Source: Moorena sp. SIO3I8 (GTDB taxonomy: Bacteria > Cyanobacteriota > Cyanobacteriia > Cyanobacteriales > Coleofasciculaceae). Taken from it: 64,000 nucleotides of DNA. The notes below the pieces were generated by a model. It saw nothing but the letters and a program-made list of their open reading frames with translations. It did not search any database and was not told the DNA's origin. This document shows positions 7,653 to 16,726 of this stretch, one piece after another. The position numbers were made by a program, and so were the translations under genes. Location of the stretch: assembly GCF_010692325.1 (NCBI RefSeq), contig NZ_JAAHHW010000003.1, positions 18,131 through 82,130 of the forward strand. Direction: 5' to 3'. Numbering within the stretch: the stretch's first letter is position 1; every line of letters begins with the position of its first letter.

Positions 7653-8396
7653 ATGGTAACTTCTTTAACTACTCCCGATGCCACCTTAGCAGCAATTGAA
7701 GCCGCCTTACCCATTGACCCTCAGCCCTATACTATTGGCGATCGTCCCACCGGTTTGATCGTTGTGGATGTGCTCAATGGCTTTTGCACTGTTGGTTTTG
7801 GTCCTTTGGCTCCAACAGAACCAAATCAGCAAATAGCCACCATGGTATCAGAAAGCGATCGCCTAGCAAAAGCTTTCACCGCCAAAGGTTGGCCAGTCTT
7901 AGCTTTTCTAGATACCCACGAACCAGGCAAACCAGAACCTCCCTATCCTCCTCATTGTGAAAAAGGGTCTGGGGAAGAAAAGCTCGTTCCTGAACTGGAA
8001 TGGCTAGAAACTCATCCCCACGCTACTTTAATTCAAAAAGACTGCATCAATGGTTTTATCGGTTCCATTGATGTAGATACTGGCAACAATAGTTTAATTA
8101 GCTGGATAAACCAGCACAAACTGGAAGCCTTAGTAGTCGTAGGAATCTGTACCGATATTTGCGTCATGGACTTCGTGGTTACTATGCTATCAGCACGCAA
8201 TCATGATATGGTACCAACGTTAAAAGACATTACCGTTTATACCGAAGGCTGTTCCACCTTCGACCTCTCGGCAGAGATGGCAGCCCAGCAGGGTTTGCCA
8301 AAGACGGCAATTCATCCCCAGAAAATTGCTCATCACGTTGGTTTATACACTATGGCAGAGCGTGGAGCGTTCATTGCTTCTACAATTTTGATGTGA
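7653..8396 (+). CDS. Isochorismatase-family cysteine hydrolase, probable nicotinamidase
   Basis: Nicotinamidase converts nicotinamide to nicotinate for NAD salvage. Counting from the ATG at 7653 (247 residues), the family triad fits D39 (IVVDVLNGF), K129 (LIQKDCING) and C170 (GICTDICVMD). A metal-site pattern fits D87 and H89 (LDTHEP) with H101 (PPHCEKG), as in PncA enzymes. The N-terminal ~30 residues form a short extension. AGGAGG at 7642-7647 sets the start; the TTG at 7650 is not needed. Its place between nadB and nadC supports a pyridine substrate. Other isochorismatase-like hydrolases share this fold, so the exact amide substrate remains inferred. Confidence 0.85.
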   Translation: MVTSLTTPDATLAAIEAALPIDPQPYTIGDRPTGLIVVDVLNGFCTVGFGPLAPTEPNQQIATMVSESDRLAKAFTAKGWPVLAFLDTHEPGKPEPPYPPHCEKGSGEEKLVPELEWLETHPHATLIQKDCINGFIGSIDVDTGNNSLISWINQHKLEALVVVGICTDICVMDFVVTMLSARNHDMVPTLKDITVYTEGCSTFDLSAEMAAQQGLPKTAIHPQKIAHHVGLYTMAERGAFIASTILM

Positions 8397-8510
8397 CCAA
8401 TCCCAAGTTCAAAACTAAGTAAAACTAACCTTTTTTTAACAGCCTTCATGTCTTTTTATCTTCTTCCTTTTAGCTTCTATGTTACCCCGTAAGTTTAAGT
8501 ATAAATAACC

Positions 8511-9314
8511 ATGCCCTCACCATTCCCTGGAATGAATCCCTATTTAGAAGATTCAGCCTATTGGTCAAGCGTACATCATTGGCTAATTACGGAAATTGCT
8601 CGCTTATTAAACCAACAGTTAGCCCCTAAATATGTAGTTGCGGTAGAAGTGCGAATCTACGAAACTAGTGGAGAAAAGTCCACGCTTATTGGTATTCCTG
8701 ATAATGTCATTGCTAAAAGCTCTGAAAATACGATCAGATATCCCGAGTCTAATGTAGCTGTTGCAGTTCCTTCTACCGAACCTTTAACGATAGAACTTGC
8801 TCTGACAGAAACTATTAAGCAAGGATATCTAGAAGTTAGGAGAGTTGGTACCGGAAAAGTGGTTACGGCTATTGAAATTATTTCTCCTATCAATAAAAAT
8901 GTAGGAGAAGGTCGGAAAAAATATGAAAACAAACGTCAGCTTATTTTAAATAGTAAAACAAATTTCGTAGAAATAGATTTACTACGTCAAGGTAATTCAC
9001 TGATTAATTTAAATCAGAATATCGAGCGTGACTATCACATTTTAGTTAGTCCTAGTCATCAACGGCCTCAAGCCTATCTATATGCTTTTAACCTTCAAGA
9101 TGTGATTCCTGTTTTTCCTTTACCTTTATGTCCAGAAGATCCAGAAATGCTTCTAGATTTACAAATGATTTTACATCAAGTTTATGACCAAGGGCGCTAT
9201 GATTTAATGATTGACTACAAACAAAAAAATATTCCTGGTTTATCAAAAGCTGATACAATTTGGGTAGAAAAAATTTTAAAAAACAAGGATGAAGTTAAAA
9301 AAACATTAAATTAA
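8511..9314 (+). CDS. DUF4058 family protein
   Basis: The start MPSPFPGMNPYLED and the following WSSVHHWLITEIARLLNQQLAPKY are hallmarks of DUF4058, a family common in cyanobacteria and planctomycetes with no known function. The 267-residue protein continues with VEVRIYE, TAIEIISPINK, KYENKRQLILNSKTNFVEIDLLR, and DYHILVSPSHQRPQAYLYAFNLQDVIPVFPLPL. It has no membrane segment and looks complete. The EIISP and EIDLLR segments suggest a PD-(D/E)XK-like core related to Uma2 proteins; that is my inference. It sits between the nicotinamidase gene and nadC on the same strand. Confidence 0.85.
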   Translation: MPSPFPGMNPYLEDSAYWSSVHHWLITEIARLLNQQLAPKYVVAVEVRIYETSGEKSTLIGIPDNVIAKSSENTIRYPESNVAVAVPSTEPLTIELALTETIKQGYLEVRRVGTGKVVTAIEIISPINKNVGEGRKKYENKRQLILNSKTNFVEIDLLRQGNSLINLNQNIERDYHILVSPSHQRPQAYLYAFNLQDVIPVFPLPLCPEDPEMLLDLQMILHQVYDQGRYDLMIDYKQKNIPGLSKADTIWVEKILKNKDEVKKTLN

Positions 9315-9393
9315 ATGATTTATTGGATAACTTGAGATAATAACTCGTTAAACTAAAAACTAAAAAAAATAACCAGGTTTTTTGGTAAGACTT

Positions 9394-10251
9394 ATGGCGA
9401 TATTACCTCCCCCAATAGTGTTAGACCCTCTACTGCATCAATGGCTCAAAGAAGATATTGGTAGAGGCGATCGCACCACCCAAGGTTTGTTCACTCAAGA
9501 AGCTAGTTCTGGAAACGGACAATGGATCGCTAAGGAAGCAGGTGTAATCACGGGATTGCCAATAGCAGCGCGGGTGTTCTATTTATTAAATGAAAAGGTC
9601 AGCTTTATCCCGCTAGTAGCAGAAGGAGAAAGTTGTCAGCCAAGCCAAGCCATCGCTCGTTTTCACGGACCATTTGATGCTTTGTTGATGGGAGAGAGGG
9701 TAGCTTTAAATCTAACGATGAGTCTGAGTGGCATTGCTACCCTAACCCGTCAGTATGCCGAAAAAATTGCTGATTTGCCTACTCAGTTGGTGGATACTCG
9801 CAAAACTACTCCAGGCTTAAGACTATTGGAAAAATATGCAACTCAAGTGGGAGGAGCCATTAACCATCGCATGGGCTTAGATGATGCGGTGATGATTAAG
9901 GATAATCATATTCAAGCGGCTGGGGGAATTGGGGAAGCGATCGCTCGAATTCGTAATACTATTCCCTATCCTATGACCATAGAAGTAGAGACAACAACTC
10001 TCGCGGAAGTAGAAGAGGCGATCGCCCACAATGCTGATCTTATCATGTTGGATAATATGCCAGTTGAGCAGATGGAGGTAGCAGTTAAGCTAATTCGTGT
10101 AAGCAACAACAACATTAAAATTGAGGCATCGGGTAATGTGACCTTAAAGACGATTCGTGCAGTGGCCGAAACAGGAGTAGATTACATCTCCAGCAGTGCT
10201 CCCATTACTCGCTCTAGTTGGTTGGATTTAAGTATGAGATTGGGGAGTTGA
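9394..10251 (+). CDS. nadC: Nicotinate-nucleotide pyrophosphorylase, carboxylating (NadC)
   Basis: NadC converts quinolinate and PRPP to nicotinate mononucleotide, the step after NadA. The 285-residue protein shows the full family pattern: EDIGRGDRTT, NLTMSLSGIATLTRQYA, VDTRKTTPGLRLLEKYA, GGAINHRMGLDDAVMIKDNH, EVETTTLAEVEEAIAHNADL, IMLDNM, IEASGNVTL and GVDYISSSAPITRS. The basic and acidic residues that bind quinolinate and the phosphates are in place. The start is the ATG at 9394; an in-frame TTG at 9382 would add four residues. With nadA and nadB it completes the de novo pathway inside 10 kb, though the genes are not tightly packed. Confidence 0.96.
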   Translation: MAILPPPIVLDPLLHQWLKEDIGRGDRTTQGLFTQEASSGNGQWIAKEAGVITGLPIAARVFYLLNEKVSFIPLVAEGESCQPSQAIARFHGPFDALLMGERVALNLTMSLSGIATLTRQYAEKIADLPTQLVDTRKTTPGLRLLEKYATQVGGAINHRMGLDDAVMIKDNHIQAAGGIGEAIARIRNTIPYPMTIEVETTTLAEVEEAIAHNADLIMLDNMPVEQMEVAVKLIRVSNNNIKIEASGNVTLKTIRAVAETGVDYISSSAPITRSSWLDLSMRLGS

Positions 10252-10267
10252 GATAAACAATAAATTG

Positions 10268-10310
10268 AAACGGGCAAGATGCCCGTTCCACCAAGATGCC
10301 CGTTCCACAC
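10268..10310. repeat. Dispersed repeat of GATGCCCGTTCCAC units, copy 1
   Basis: GGGCAAGATGCCCGTTCCACC is followed by a second AGATGCCCGTTCCAC. The same two-unit element, with CCTG for CCCG, lies at 26763-26812. The GGGCA and TGCCC pieces can pair. Confidence 0.75.
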
Positions 10311-10399
10311 AGGGGAGCTGGGAACAGGGAACGGGAAATAACCAATTTCAATACACATCAGCTTACCAATTATAAAAAATATTCCTACAGATTAATAAT

Positions 10400-10496
10400 C
10401 CCCCCATCTCCCCATCTCCCCATCTCCCCATCTCCCCATCTCCCCATCTCCCCATCTCCCCATCTCCCCATCTCCCCATCTCCCCATCTCCCCATC
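10400..10496. repeat. Octamer tandem repeat (CCCCATCT)n, about 12 copies
   Basis: A perfect 8-base tandem array lies between the convergent nadC and substrate-binding-protein genes. Its complement GGGGAGAT recurs as arrays near 22710, 33710, 42490, 49420 and 57740. A spurious short reading frame runs through it. Confidence 0.95.
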
Positions 10497-10534
10497 ATCA
10501 TCCCTAGCAGGCATAAATAAAATTGGTATCAGGG

Positions 10535-11950
10535 TTAAGGAATTGGCAAAAATTCATACTCCAAGCTAGAACTATTACTTGGTTCAATTGTCACCAATTT
10601 GACCGGTTGATAGCGATCGCCTGATGGAAAAAAACGAATCGGAGCAGCAGCACCTCTAGCAAAAAAGTTCGGTGCTGAAAGTTCCTGTTGAACTCCGGTG
10701 CGAGTAGGATTACGTCTAATCGCCGCACTTAGGGCTTGGACAGCATCATAAGCCATGGCTGTGCGCCAGTTAACATCAATACCCCAAAGCTGATCAGCGG
10801 TTTTGGGAAATTCCGAGCGAGGGTTGGCTAGGGGATGCCAGGGTAATGCTACTACCATCCCTTCAGCATCTTTACCTGCTACTGTCAATGTCTTAGTACT
10901 GTAAACTTGATTTCCCGCCAAAATAACTAATTGTTGACCCAAGCTATTGCGGTGTTTGCTATTGATTTTAACCACATTTAGTACCTGATCAATGCTGCTA
11001 GAATCAGCACCTAACATCAGAACTTGAGCACCACGATTAATCGCTTGTTTAAAGCTTTTAGCAGCACTAAAATTTTTCTCAGACACGTCAAACTCACTAA
11101 CTACTCGTCCTCCTTCCAAGAAGACAGCGGTTACAAACTCTGATTTAAGAGACTGACTAGACTCACTTTGAGAATTGTAGAAAACAGCAACATTATGCTG
11201 CTTGAGGTCTTGCACCATGTGTTTAGCTAATGCTCTACCTGCCAGGAAATCATTCGGTACACTACGAAAAACAAAGTCGCTAATTCCTGATAGGTTTACT
11301 GAAGTGCTAATGGGAGAAATTGTTACTAATTTACCGGATTCATAGCTATCTGCTGTAGCTTGGGTCACCTTGCTGTTGAAATTACCAACAACTGCCAAAA
11401 TCTCTGGCTTACTCACCAACTTTAATGCTAATTTTTTGGCCACCTCTGGATTATTATCATCATTAGCGATCAGTACTTTGAGAGGAATACCTTTAATTCC
11501 ACCAGCTTGATTGATTTCCTGTTGGGCTTGAGCCACACCCCGAAGTATATCTTTGGCAGTATTTACGTTATCACTAATGGACACAACAGCAGCAATGGTG
11601 TAAGAGGGTTTGTCCCCAATACGAGCATTATTAAGGTAGATGAGAGCTTCTGGATCATCACGGTGGAGGTCTAAGGATTCCGTGAATTTAACAACTGCCT
11701 GGTCGTAGTTACCAGCAGTAACCGCTTCTACTCCTAGCTGTTTTTCCAGTGTTGTTGAATCAGAAAATAAAATATGGTCTCCCCCACTAAGGTAATTTGG
11801 TATGCTTGTTTTATCTGAAGACGTATTGTTCGATACCAGCATAGATAAGGGAGATGTGGTCACTTTAAACCACCACAGACACCCAGATACCAAAGCTAAG
11901 GAGATCATTAATGATAGCCCAAGAAGCTTAGTTTCGTTGTTCTGATACAT
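10535..11950 (-). CDS. ABC-type substrate-binding lipoprotein, branched-chain amino-acid receptor-like
   Basis: This 471-residue protein has a short N-terminal hydrophobic stretch ending LVSGC at residue 24, a good lipobox, so it is probably a lipoprotein. A short TPR-like piece (AVTAGNYDQAVVKFTESLDLHRDDPEALIYLNNARI) precedes a type 1 periplasmic-binding domain: AAVVSISDNVNTAKDILRGVAQAQQEINQAGGIKG, VLIANDDNNPEVAKKLA, VVGNFNS and SPISTSVNLSG. It resembles LivJ-type and receptor ligand-binding proteins. No permease or ATPase subunit is nearby, so it may sense rather than transport. It is paralogous to the next gene upstream (12364-13800) and lies downstream of the kinase gene on the same strand. 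Confidence 0.85.
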   Translation of the reverse strand: MYQNNETKLLGLSLMISLALVSGCLWWFKVTTSPLSMLVSNNTSSDKTSIPNYLSGGDHILFSDSTTLEKQLGVEAVTAGNYDQAVVKFTESLDLHRDDPEALIYLNNARIGDKPSYTIAAVVSISDNVNTAKDILRGVAQAQQEINQAGGIKGIPLKVLIANDDNNPEVAKKLALKLVSKPEILAVVGNFNSKVTQATADSYESGKLVTISPISTSVNLSGISDFVFRSVPNDFLAGRALAKHMVQDLKQHNVAVFYNSQSESSQSLKSEFVTAVFLEGGRVVSEFDVSEKNFSAAKSFKQAINRGAQVLMLGADSSSIDQVLNVVKINSKHRNSLGQQLVILAGNQVYSTKTLTVAGKDAEGMVVALPWHPLANPRSEFPKTADQLWGIDVNWRTAMAYDAVQALSAAIRRNPTRTGVQQELSAPNFFARGAAAPIRFFPSGDRYQPVKLVTIEPSNSSSLEYEFLPIP

Positions 11951-12363
11951 ACGCTATTGCTAATTTTTATACAGGCTAACCCAGTTGATTATCCGGAATA
12001 ATGCTTAATACTAATTTGTTTTGTAATCTTTCAAGGTAATTGATGAGTGGAATGGTTGACGGTTAACGGTTGACGGTTGAGGGTCAACGAAAAACCATCA
12101 ACGGTGGTTCACATAGTGACCCTGTAGAATACAACTGAATACAACTGAATACAACTGAATACAATTAAATACAACTAGTTAACAAAAGCCCTTGTTGGAT
12201 ACTCCTGATTAGGGAAATAACTTAGCTAAATAACTTAGCTAAATAACTGAGCTAAATAACTTATGGTACAAGATTTGACCACTGATCAGGTGACAAAATG
12301 GCAAAAATATTGATCAGTTATTCCAAAATTGGGCAACGCTCTTATTTCTATATTGCCCGGTTT
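11951..12363. other. Gap between the two binding-protein genes, filled with short tandem repeats
   Basis: No gene seen. Tandem units include ACGGTTG near 12058-12080, five copies of a ten-base AATACAACTG-like unit near 12128-12178, and about four copies of a 14-base AATAACTTAGCTAA-like unit near 12217-12262. The promoter of the downstream minus-strand gene, if separate, must lie here. Confidence 0.7.
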
Positions 12364-13800
12364 CTACTTGCTAGGAATCGGCACAAAGTCATAACCAAAG
12401 CTGGAACGATTACCTGCTTCAATCTTGACAAGCTGGACAGCCTGGTTGCGATCGCCTGATGGTAAAAACCGAATTTTGCTGGATACTCCTTGGGGCTGAA
12501 AACCTGATCCGGATAGGGCTTTTTGTACACCGGAACGGCTTTGCTGCTGTTTGAGGGCTGCGATTAAAGCTTGAGTAGCATCGTAAGTTAAGGCAGTGCG
12601 CCAGTTCACATCTGCACCCCATAATTTCGTGGCGGCTTGGGGAAAGGGGGAATTTGGAGCGCCCAAAATATGCCAGGGGACTGCCAACACCATACTAGCC
12701 GCATCCCTACCACCGATTTGCAAGGTCTTGGGTTTGTAAAGACTATCCCCTGCTAGCATCGGTAGACGTCCATCATTGACCTGCACTACTAGTAACCCTT
12801 GGTTAAGGGTGGCGGAATTGGGAGCTAATATCAACACTTCTGCACCTTTCTCGATCGCCTGTTTGACATCAACACCAGCATTAAAGTTAGGTTTGGCAAA
12901 GTCAAACTCTCCCACTACCTCGCCACCATCAGCAAACAGGGCAGTGGTAAATGCATCGGCAAGAGATTGGCTGTAGTTGCTCTGGGAATTAAAAAAGACA
13001 GCTGCTTTGCGTACATTTAATTGATTGAGCATGTAGCGAGACAGGGCGCTACCAAAAAAGCGATCGCTAGGGATAGTCCTAAAGACATAATTACCCAGTC
13101 TTGAAATAGTTACTGAGGTACTAGTCGGAGAAATCACCACCAACTGATTCTCTTGATAAACCTCTGCGGCTGCCAGGGTGACCTCACTGCTAAAATGACC
13201 AATAACCCCCAAAACATCTGGATTATCCACAAAAGCTTTAGCTATTTTTTTAGCAACCTTGGTATCATTGTCATCATTAGCAATTAGCACCTTCAATGGT
13301 ACATTATTAATACCACCGGTAGCATTGATTTCCTGTTGGGCTTGGGCAACACCCCGTAACATTTCTTTGGCTGCATTTACCTCTACACCAATAGGTATTG
13401 ATATCGCAATTGTATAAGACTTAGATGTACCGATCCGAGCATTATTGAGGTAAATCAAAGCTTCTGGATCATTTTTCTTAGCTTTGAGCGATGCCTCCAG
13501 TAAGGAAGCCGCTTTCCCATAATTCCCAGAAGCAAATGCTTTGACTGCTGCCTGTTTGTCTGGTGTTACCTCTGTTGATATTAAGGTTCTATCTCCGGCA
13601 CTAAGGTGCTCTGCGATGATTATCTCAGGCTTAATGTTTGTAGTTTTTGGAGTTACCTTAGCCCTAGGTTCATCTTCCTCCGTTTCCTCCGGAAATGGCA
13701 GTGTGATTATCTGACTTTTCTGAAGCCACCATAAGCCTCCCAACACCATAGCTACCGTAATCACCATCGATAGCAAAAGAACACTCGTTTCGTTTTTCAT
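12364..13800 (-). CDS. Substrate-binding protein paralogue with TPR-like segment, membrane anchored
   Basis: This 478-residue paralogue of the protein at 10535-11950 aligns along its length: GNYGKAASLLEASLKAKKNDPEALIYLNNARIG, then AISIPIGVEVNAAKEMLRGVAQAQQEINATGG, VLIANDDNDTKVAKKIA, VIGHFSSEVTLAAAEVY and SPTSTSVTISR. Unlike its paralogue it has no lipobox cysteine (VLGGLWWLQ in the place of SGC), so the N-terminal hydrophobic segment is likely to stay as an anchor. A threonine- and proline-rich acidic linker follows it. It begins 59 bases after the stop of the kinase gene, so co-transcription is likely. The ligand is unknown. Confidence 0.85.
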   Translation of the reverse strand: MKNETSVLLLSMVITVAMVLGGLWWLQKSQIITLPFPEETEEDEPRAKVTPKTTNIKPEIIIAEHLSAGDRTLISTEVTPDKQAAVKAFASGNYGKAASLLEASLKAKKNDPEALIYLNNARIGTSKSYTIAISIPIGVEVNAAKEMLRGVAQAQQEINATGGINNVPLKVLIANDDNDTKVAKKIAKAFVDNPDVLGVIGHFSSEVTLAAAEVYQENQLVVISPTSTSVTISRLGNYVFRTIPSDRFFGSALSRYMLNQLNVRKAAVFFNSQSNYSQSLADAFTTALFADGGEVVGEFDFAKPNFNAGVDVKQAIEKGAEVLILAPNSATLNQGLLVVQVNDGRLPMLAGDSLYKPKTLQIGGRDAASMVLAVPWHILGAPNSPFPQAATKLWGADVNWRTALTYDATQALIAALKQQQSRSGVQKALSGSGFQPQGVSSKIRFLPSGDRNQAVQLVKIEAGNRSSFGYDFVPIPSK

Positions 13801-13859
13801 CGGACATAAGTTCCGTTGTCAGTTACCCTGCATCATTCCATTAATCAGCAACGCCCCTG

Positions 13860-15287
13860 CTATAGTATTCGAGATAACAGTTGATATACCAGCCGGAAAA
13901 GTGCCGTCAGAGCGATCGCTGCTGCTGCTGCTAGAACTGATATTATGATAACTAACTGGATTGACTGCTGGACTCGCAACACCGGGAAAAGTATCAACAG
14001 TCCCAAGCTGATGCCTCCTATAATCACTAGGTCAATTTTTTCAATAAACCTGCGATATTGAGCATAAATTAGCCCTCCCAAACTCATTCCCCATAAAAGC
14101 ATACCCAGTGGGTTGGAGGAGACTATCTTAGCAAAAGCAGTTGCAGCAATGAATAATAAAGCTCCCTCAAATCCAGTAAAAGCAGCTGCTCCTAGTACCT
14201 CAAGTAGAGATAATTTTGCTCTAAGGGGTTTGGATAGGGGTGAGTGGGTTTGTGGTTGCCTGTTGTGGGACCCGGAGGGTGGGGATACTGGTAGAACTGA
14301 TCCGTGAGGGCGTTGAGGGGTTGTCTGAGCAATAATGTTTAAACCATTTATGGCATCAAGAACCTCCATAGCAGACTGAAAGCGTTGATGGGGCATTGGC
14401 ATAAGTAGTCGATTGAAAATACTCTCAAGTTCATTGCTGATTTGGATATAACTTCTCCAGTTCCATTCATGGGTAACAGGTTCGTAGAGTTCATTGGGTT
14501 CTCTGGCAGTCATCAAAACCATCACAGTCACTGCCAGAGCATACAAATCCGTTGAAGGGTAAATTTGAGAACCGGTCATTTGCTCCGGTGGTGCAAATCC
14601 GATGGAATAAATACCAGTAGACCTCGCCGCTGTTGTTCCTGGGTTTACCTGTTGCTTAACTGCACCAAAGTCTAATAGATAGAGAAGCCCATTGCGATCG
14701 CGCATAATATTGGAAGGCTTGATATCGCGATGAATGGAGCCATTGTCATGGACAAATTGGAGGACTTTGAGAATTTCTGTTAACACTTCTATGGCTTTGG
14801 CTTCAGAGAATGCTCCTAAGGTGTTGAGTTCTTCCTCCAAGTTTTGTCCATCAATATATTCCTGTACCAGATAGAAAAACTGGTCTTGTTTACCCGGTTT
14901 CCGACTCGGCACCGTCAACGGAAAGTAGGCATACAAATCGGGGATTTGGGGGTGACGCCTGCCCAATTTCTCTAAAACCGTTGCCTCCCGCTCAAACAAT
15001 CTGTGGGCAGTTTGTAGTTCCCTCTGGCTAATTCTCCCAGACGGTTGGAACTGCTTAACGACACATTGACGCAAGGTAGGGGTATAGCGATCGCGTGCTA
15101 GAAATGCCGCTCCAAATCCTCCTTTGCGCAGCAGCTGGGAGGGAATGTAGCGACTTGCTACAATCAGGGGCATGCCGCAGCTATTACAATACCTTTGCTC
15201 CGTGGTGGTTAGAGTGGTTCTGTTATCTAGATCATCAAAGTAATTATGGGGATTTGGGCAGCCAGGACGGGTGCAGAAAATTTCCAT
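13860..15287 (-). CDS. Serine/threonine protein kinase with N-terminal four-cysteine zinc ribbon and C-terminal membrane helices
   Basis: The 475-residue protein opens with a 4-Cys prefix (CTRPGCPNP, then YCNSCGMPL: C5, C10, C33, C36) found on many cyanobacterial Hanks-type kinases. The kinase core is complete: glycine loop LLRKGGFGAAFLARD, lysine in CVVKQF, IHRDIKPSNIM catalytic loop, LLDFGAVKQ, and FAPPEQ activation-segment end. A proline- and serine-rich linker near 330-355 leads to three or four hydrophobic segments (GFEGALLFIAATAFA, LGMLLWGMSLGGLIYA, LVIIGGISLGLLILF, VIIISVLAAAAAIAL). It therefore has a cytoplasmic kinase anchored at the membrane. The two downstream binding proteins may supply an extracytoplasmic signal; this is inference from gene order. 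Confidence 0.92.
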   Translation of the reverse strand: MEIFCTRPGCPNPHNYFDDLDNRTTLTTTEQRYCNSCGMPLIVASRYIPSQLLRKGGFGAAFLARDRYTPTLRQCVVKQFQPSGRISQRELQTAHRLFEREATVLEKLGRRHPQIPDLYAYFPLTVPSRKPGKQDQFFYLVQEYIDGQNLEEELNTLGAFSEAKAIEVLTEILKVLQFVHDNGSIHRDIKPSNIMRDRNGLLYLLDFGAVKQQVNPGTTAARSTGIYSIGFAPPEQMTGSQIYPSTDLYALAVTVMVLMTAREPNELYEPVTHEWNWRSYIQISNELESIFNRLLMPMPHQRFQSAMEVLDAINGLNIIAQTTPQRPHGSVLPVSPPSGSHNRQPQTHSPLSKPLRAKLSLLEVLGAAAFTGFEGALLFIAATAFAKIVSSNPLGMLLWGMSLGGLIYAQYRRFIEKIDLVIIGGISLGLLILFPVLRVQQSIQLVIIISVLAAAAAIALTALFRLVYQLLSRIL

Positions 15288-15483
15288 GTTTTAGAGGATC
15301 ACTACGAAATACAAGGCGCTACCAGCTGACAAGCTCTAGCAAGTCACTGCTTGTTGTGTTTATTTTAGTCGTTAGATATTAGTGAACTCACGCCATTTTG
15401 AAGAAGCCCCTGGAATTTTCTGCATTACTGATCAGATCTTCTCGTAGGCAGCGGAATAAATCTCGTCACTTGTTTTCAACCCT

Positions 15484-15561
15484 GTCTTGATGCAGTCGCT
15501 CATGGGGGAAACCCCCAAGACCGCGCTGCATCGCTTTCAACCCCCAGCTTCAGCGTGGGGG
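15484..15561. repeat. Dispersed palindromic repeat, copy 1, running into the 3' end of rbcR
   Basis: The unit starts GTCTTGATGCAGTCGCTCAT, contains a GGGGG-AAA-CCCCC hairpin, and closes with CTGCATCGCTTTC, so GATGCAG pairs with CTGCATC around it. Adjacent at 15541-15561 is a second hairpin with CCCCCA and TGGGGG arms that encodes the last residues of rbcR. A second copy of the first unit lies at 16624-16726 on the other side of rbcR. Confidence 0.8.
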
Positions 15562-16550
15562 CTATCCACTTCTAAATTTTTAGGATTAGTTACCATCCCT
15601 GATAGTGCCAAGGATTGCCCGTGCCATGCTACTGAGCCAAACAAGGGCAAAATCTGCCTACAGAAGGCTTCTGTTGCTTTGGAAAGGTAACGATTGGGGT
15701 TAATCACCAAAGACAATACCCGTTTAACCACTACTCCCTCTATTTTTGCCCTGTGTAGCACCCCCATTTGTAATTCTTTTTCAATAGCTGTAATCGATAC
15801 AAACGCAGCTCCTAGTCCTGACTGTACTGCATTCTTAATCGCTTCAATGGAGTTAAGTTCCATCTCCACCTTAAACCGTTTAGCATCAATGCCACTGCGA
15901 CCTAATACCTGGTCAATTACCTTACGGATGGTGGATTGGGAGTCCAAAGCAATAAACTGTAACTTATACAGGTCTTCTTTTTGGATCTTCTCCAAATTAG
16001 CCATGGGATGAAATGCAGGCAAGATTAGTACTAGCTCATCTTCAGCATAAGGACTAATGGTCAAGGTTTCTTGAAGTTCTGGGGGAACTTCACCACCAAT
16101 AATGGCTAAATCCACTAGTCCATTGGCTACACCCCAGGAAGTGCGGCGAGTGGAGTGAACCTGTAATTGTACTGTCACCTCAGGATAGCTTTGTCGGAAC
16201 ATACCAAGCATCCGAGGTAGTAGATAGGTTCCGGTAGTTTGAGATGCACCAATAATTAAGGTCCCACCTTGGAGACTTTGTAAGTCGTCAATGGCTCGGC
16301 AGGTTTCCTGGCATAGAGCCAGAATTTTTTCCCCATAGTCCAACAGCAGGTGTCCAGCTTCCGTCAGTTGGGCACGGCGTCCACCCCTGTCAAATAACGG
16401 CACCTCTAACTGTCGCTCTAAATTTTGTACTTGCAGGCTGATAGCAGGTTGGCTTACGTATAGACTATCAGCAGCACGCTTGAAACTCCCCTCAGTAGCG
16501 ATCGCTTTGAGTATACGGAGTTGATCGAGAGAAAAAGGTAGGTCAGACAT
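15537..16550 (-). CDS. rbcR: LysR-type regulator, RbcR/Ycf30 type
   Basis: RbcR (Ycf30, also called CmpR/NdhR-like) regulators control Rubisco and carbon-uptake genes in cyanobacteria and plastids. The N-terminus [20 protein letters not shown] followed by [26 protein letters not shown] is the winged helix-turn-helix characteristic of this group. The effector domain includes [41 protein letters not shown] and GLGAAFVS. Length is 337 residues. The last ~10 codons (DSPHAEAGG) are read from a hairpin repeat, so the natural C-terminus was probably replaced or extended. It diverges from the Z-ISO gene and stands near ndhF and ndhD, a neighbourhood I recall in other cyanobacteria. Confidence 0.9.
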   Translation of the reverse strand: MSDLPFSLDQLRILKAIATEGSFKRAADSLYVSQPAISLQVQNLERQLEVPLFDRGGRRAQLTEAGHLLLDYGEKILALCQETCRAIDDLQSLQGGTLIIGASQTTGTYLLPRMLGMFRQSYPEVTVQLQVHSTRRTSWGVANGLVDLAIIGGEVPPELQETLTISPYAEDELVLILPAFHPMANLEKIQKEDLYKLQFIALDSQSTIRKVIDQVLGRSGIDAKRFKVEMELNSIEAIKNAVQSGLGAAFVSITAIEKELQMGVLHRAKIEGVVVKRVLSLVINPNRYLSKATEAFCRQILPLFGSVAWHGQSLALSGMVTNPKNLEVDSPHAEAGG

Positions 16551-16623
16551 AGGGCTAAACCATTAACAGAAAGGAGCGAGCTGAAATCGAAACTAACATA
16601 ACCAGGACTCAAGTTCCTACTCC

Positions 16624-16726
16624 GTCTTGATGCAGTCGCTCATGGGGGGGACCCCCAAGACCGTAATGGTGCTTTTTCCGTAGGCGAATTAAATTCGCCA
16701 CGGGTCGCACCTCTGCATCGCTTTTT
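16624..16726. repeat. Dispersed palindromic repeat, copy 2, with a nested hairpin insertion
   Basis: Matches copy 1 at 15484 through the GGGGG/CCCCC hairpin to AAGACCG. It is then interrupted at about 16665-16711 by a nested module and resumes CTGCATCGCTTTT. The nested module folds on itself: GGTGC at 16668 pairs with GCACC at 16707, CCGT with ACGG, and GGCGAATT with AATTCGCC. It is a repeat within a repeat in the rbcR/Z-ISO intergenic region. Confidence 0.8.

Noticed and set aside
10296..10520. 74-residue frame with SPHLPISPSPHLP repeats
   Set aside because: It only translates the CCCCATCT octamer array.
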